A DNA stretch of 6,094 nt. Source: Betaproteobacteria bacterium (GTDB taxonomy: Bacteria > Pseudomonadota > Gammaproteobacteria > Burkholderiales > Burkholderiaceae). Each line of letters begins with the position of its first letter. Positions within the stretch are counted from its first letter, which is position 1. The translations under genes were made by a program, and so were the position numbers. Shown piece after piece: positions 5,757 through 6,094 of this stretch. The notes beneath the pieces were generated by a model. The model made no database searches. It saw only the letters and a list, made by a program, of their open reading frames with translations, and was not told the DNA's origin. Where the stretch lies: positions 1 through 6,094 of the forward strand of contig JABMMT010000018.1 in assembly GCA_013205155.1 (NCBI GenBank). The letters run 5' to 3'.

Positions 5757-6094
5757 ATGTCAGAACGTTTAATTCCTTATCAGCCAATGGATTTGGCGGA
5801 GCCAGCTGAGCTTGTTGCAGCGATTCGTAAAAGACGTGGTGGTGAATTTATTAATCTCGATCGAATGCTGTTGCATAGTGTGCCGATTGCGGAAGGCTGG
5901 AATCATTTTATTGGCGAAATACGCAATAATTTATCCCTAGATCCCAAGCTGCGTGAGTTAGCTATGTGTGGAGTGGCAGTACTCAATGGTGCGGAATATG
6001 AATTCTTTCACCATGCGCCCCCTTTTATTAAGGCAGGTGGGACTGAGGATCAGGTTCAAGCCATTCGTTTGATCGGTCAAGCAAATTTTCCGAA
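5757..6094 (+). CDS. Carboxymuconolactone decarboxylase (CMD/AhpD-like) family protein, cut by right window edge
   Basis: 112 codons are visible and open to the window end. The protein is a cytoplasmic, all-helical CMD-superfamily member. Evidence is the block LRELAMCGVAVLNGAEYEFFHHAP (residues 65-88, quoted in two parts: LRELAMCGVAVLNG and AEYEFFHHAP), the family's helix pair in which Glu80, Glu82, His85 and His86 fall at the conserved acidic/histidine positions, and the following GGTEDQVQAI (94-103), where the family usually has a G-(VL)-(ST)-xx-(EQ) turn. The AhpD-type CxxC redox pair is absent from this segment (one cysteine, Cys71), so a peroxidase role is unlikely and a decarboxylase, hydrolase or isomerase-like role is more plausible. 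Start codon and ribosome binding site are well placed. It is probably co-transcribed with Bug receptor 2, suggesting that it acts on the solute taken up. The substrate cannot be named. Confidence 0.88.
   Translation, partial: MSERLIPYQPMDLAEPAELVAAIRKRRGGEFINLDRMLLHSVPIAEGWNHFIGEIRNNLSLDPKLRELAMCGVAVLNGAEYEFFHHAPPFIKAGGTEDQVQAIRLIGQANFP

Overview
The window is compact bacterial chromosomal DNA of moderate GC with short intergenic gaps and several very close gene junctions. It carries two periplasmic tripartite tricarboxylate receptor proteins of the Bug/TctC family, each next to small-molecule catabolic genes. This combination is typical of Burkholderiales. The moderate GC and tight packing point to a streamlined freshwater lineage such as Polynucleobacter, but that placement is inferred from gene content and protein style, not from a marker gene.

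Layout: (1) 3769 down to 1 on the minus strand is a probable operon, in transcription order: Bug receptor 1, an MmgE/PrpD-family protein, a D-2-hydroxyacid dehydrogenase, and the N-terminal half of a chromate-transporter (CHR) family membrane protein that runs off the left edge. The gaps are 24, 13 and 16 nt. (2) 3770-3903 is an AT-rich intergenic stretch and the only substantial non-coding one. It holds a 9-bp direct repeat spaced 21 bp apart upstream of the operon. (3) 3904-4674 on the minus strand is a rhodanese-domain protein of the TrhO/YceA family, a tRNA uridine-34 hydroxylase. (4) A 71-bp divergent spacer follows. (5) On the plus strand, Bug receptor 2 (4746-5747) is followed after 9 nt by a carboxymuconolactone decarboxylase (CMD) family gene, cut by the right edge.

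How the genes may work together: Bug proteins bind small carboxylates or related solutes in the periplasm. MmgE/PrpD members act on di- and tricarboxylates (dehydration, decarboxylation or epimerisation), and D-2-hydroxyacid dehydrogenases interconvert 2-keto and D-2-hydroxy acids. The left operon therefore looks like capture plus two-step processing of an organic acid, with a possible anion transporter attached. The right pair (Bug plus CMD) looks like a separate but similar uptake and catabolism unit. No TctA/TctB permease and no regulator gene is in the window. TrhO looks like an unrelated housekeeping gene between the two units. I see no phage, insertion sequence, CRISPR array, rRNA or tRNA gene. 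The least conventional items are the uncharacterised catabolic gene set and the phased repeat in front of it.
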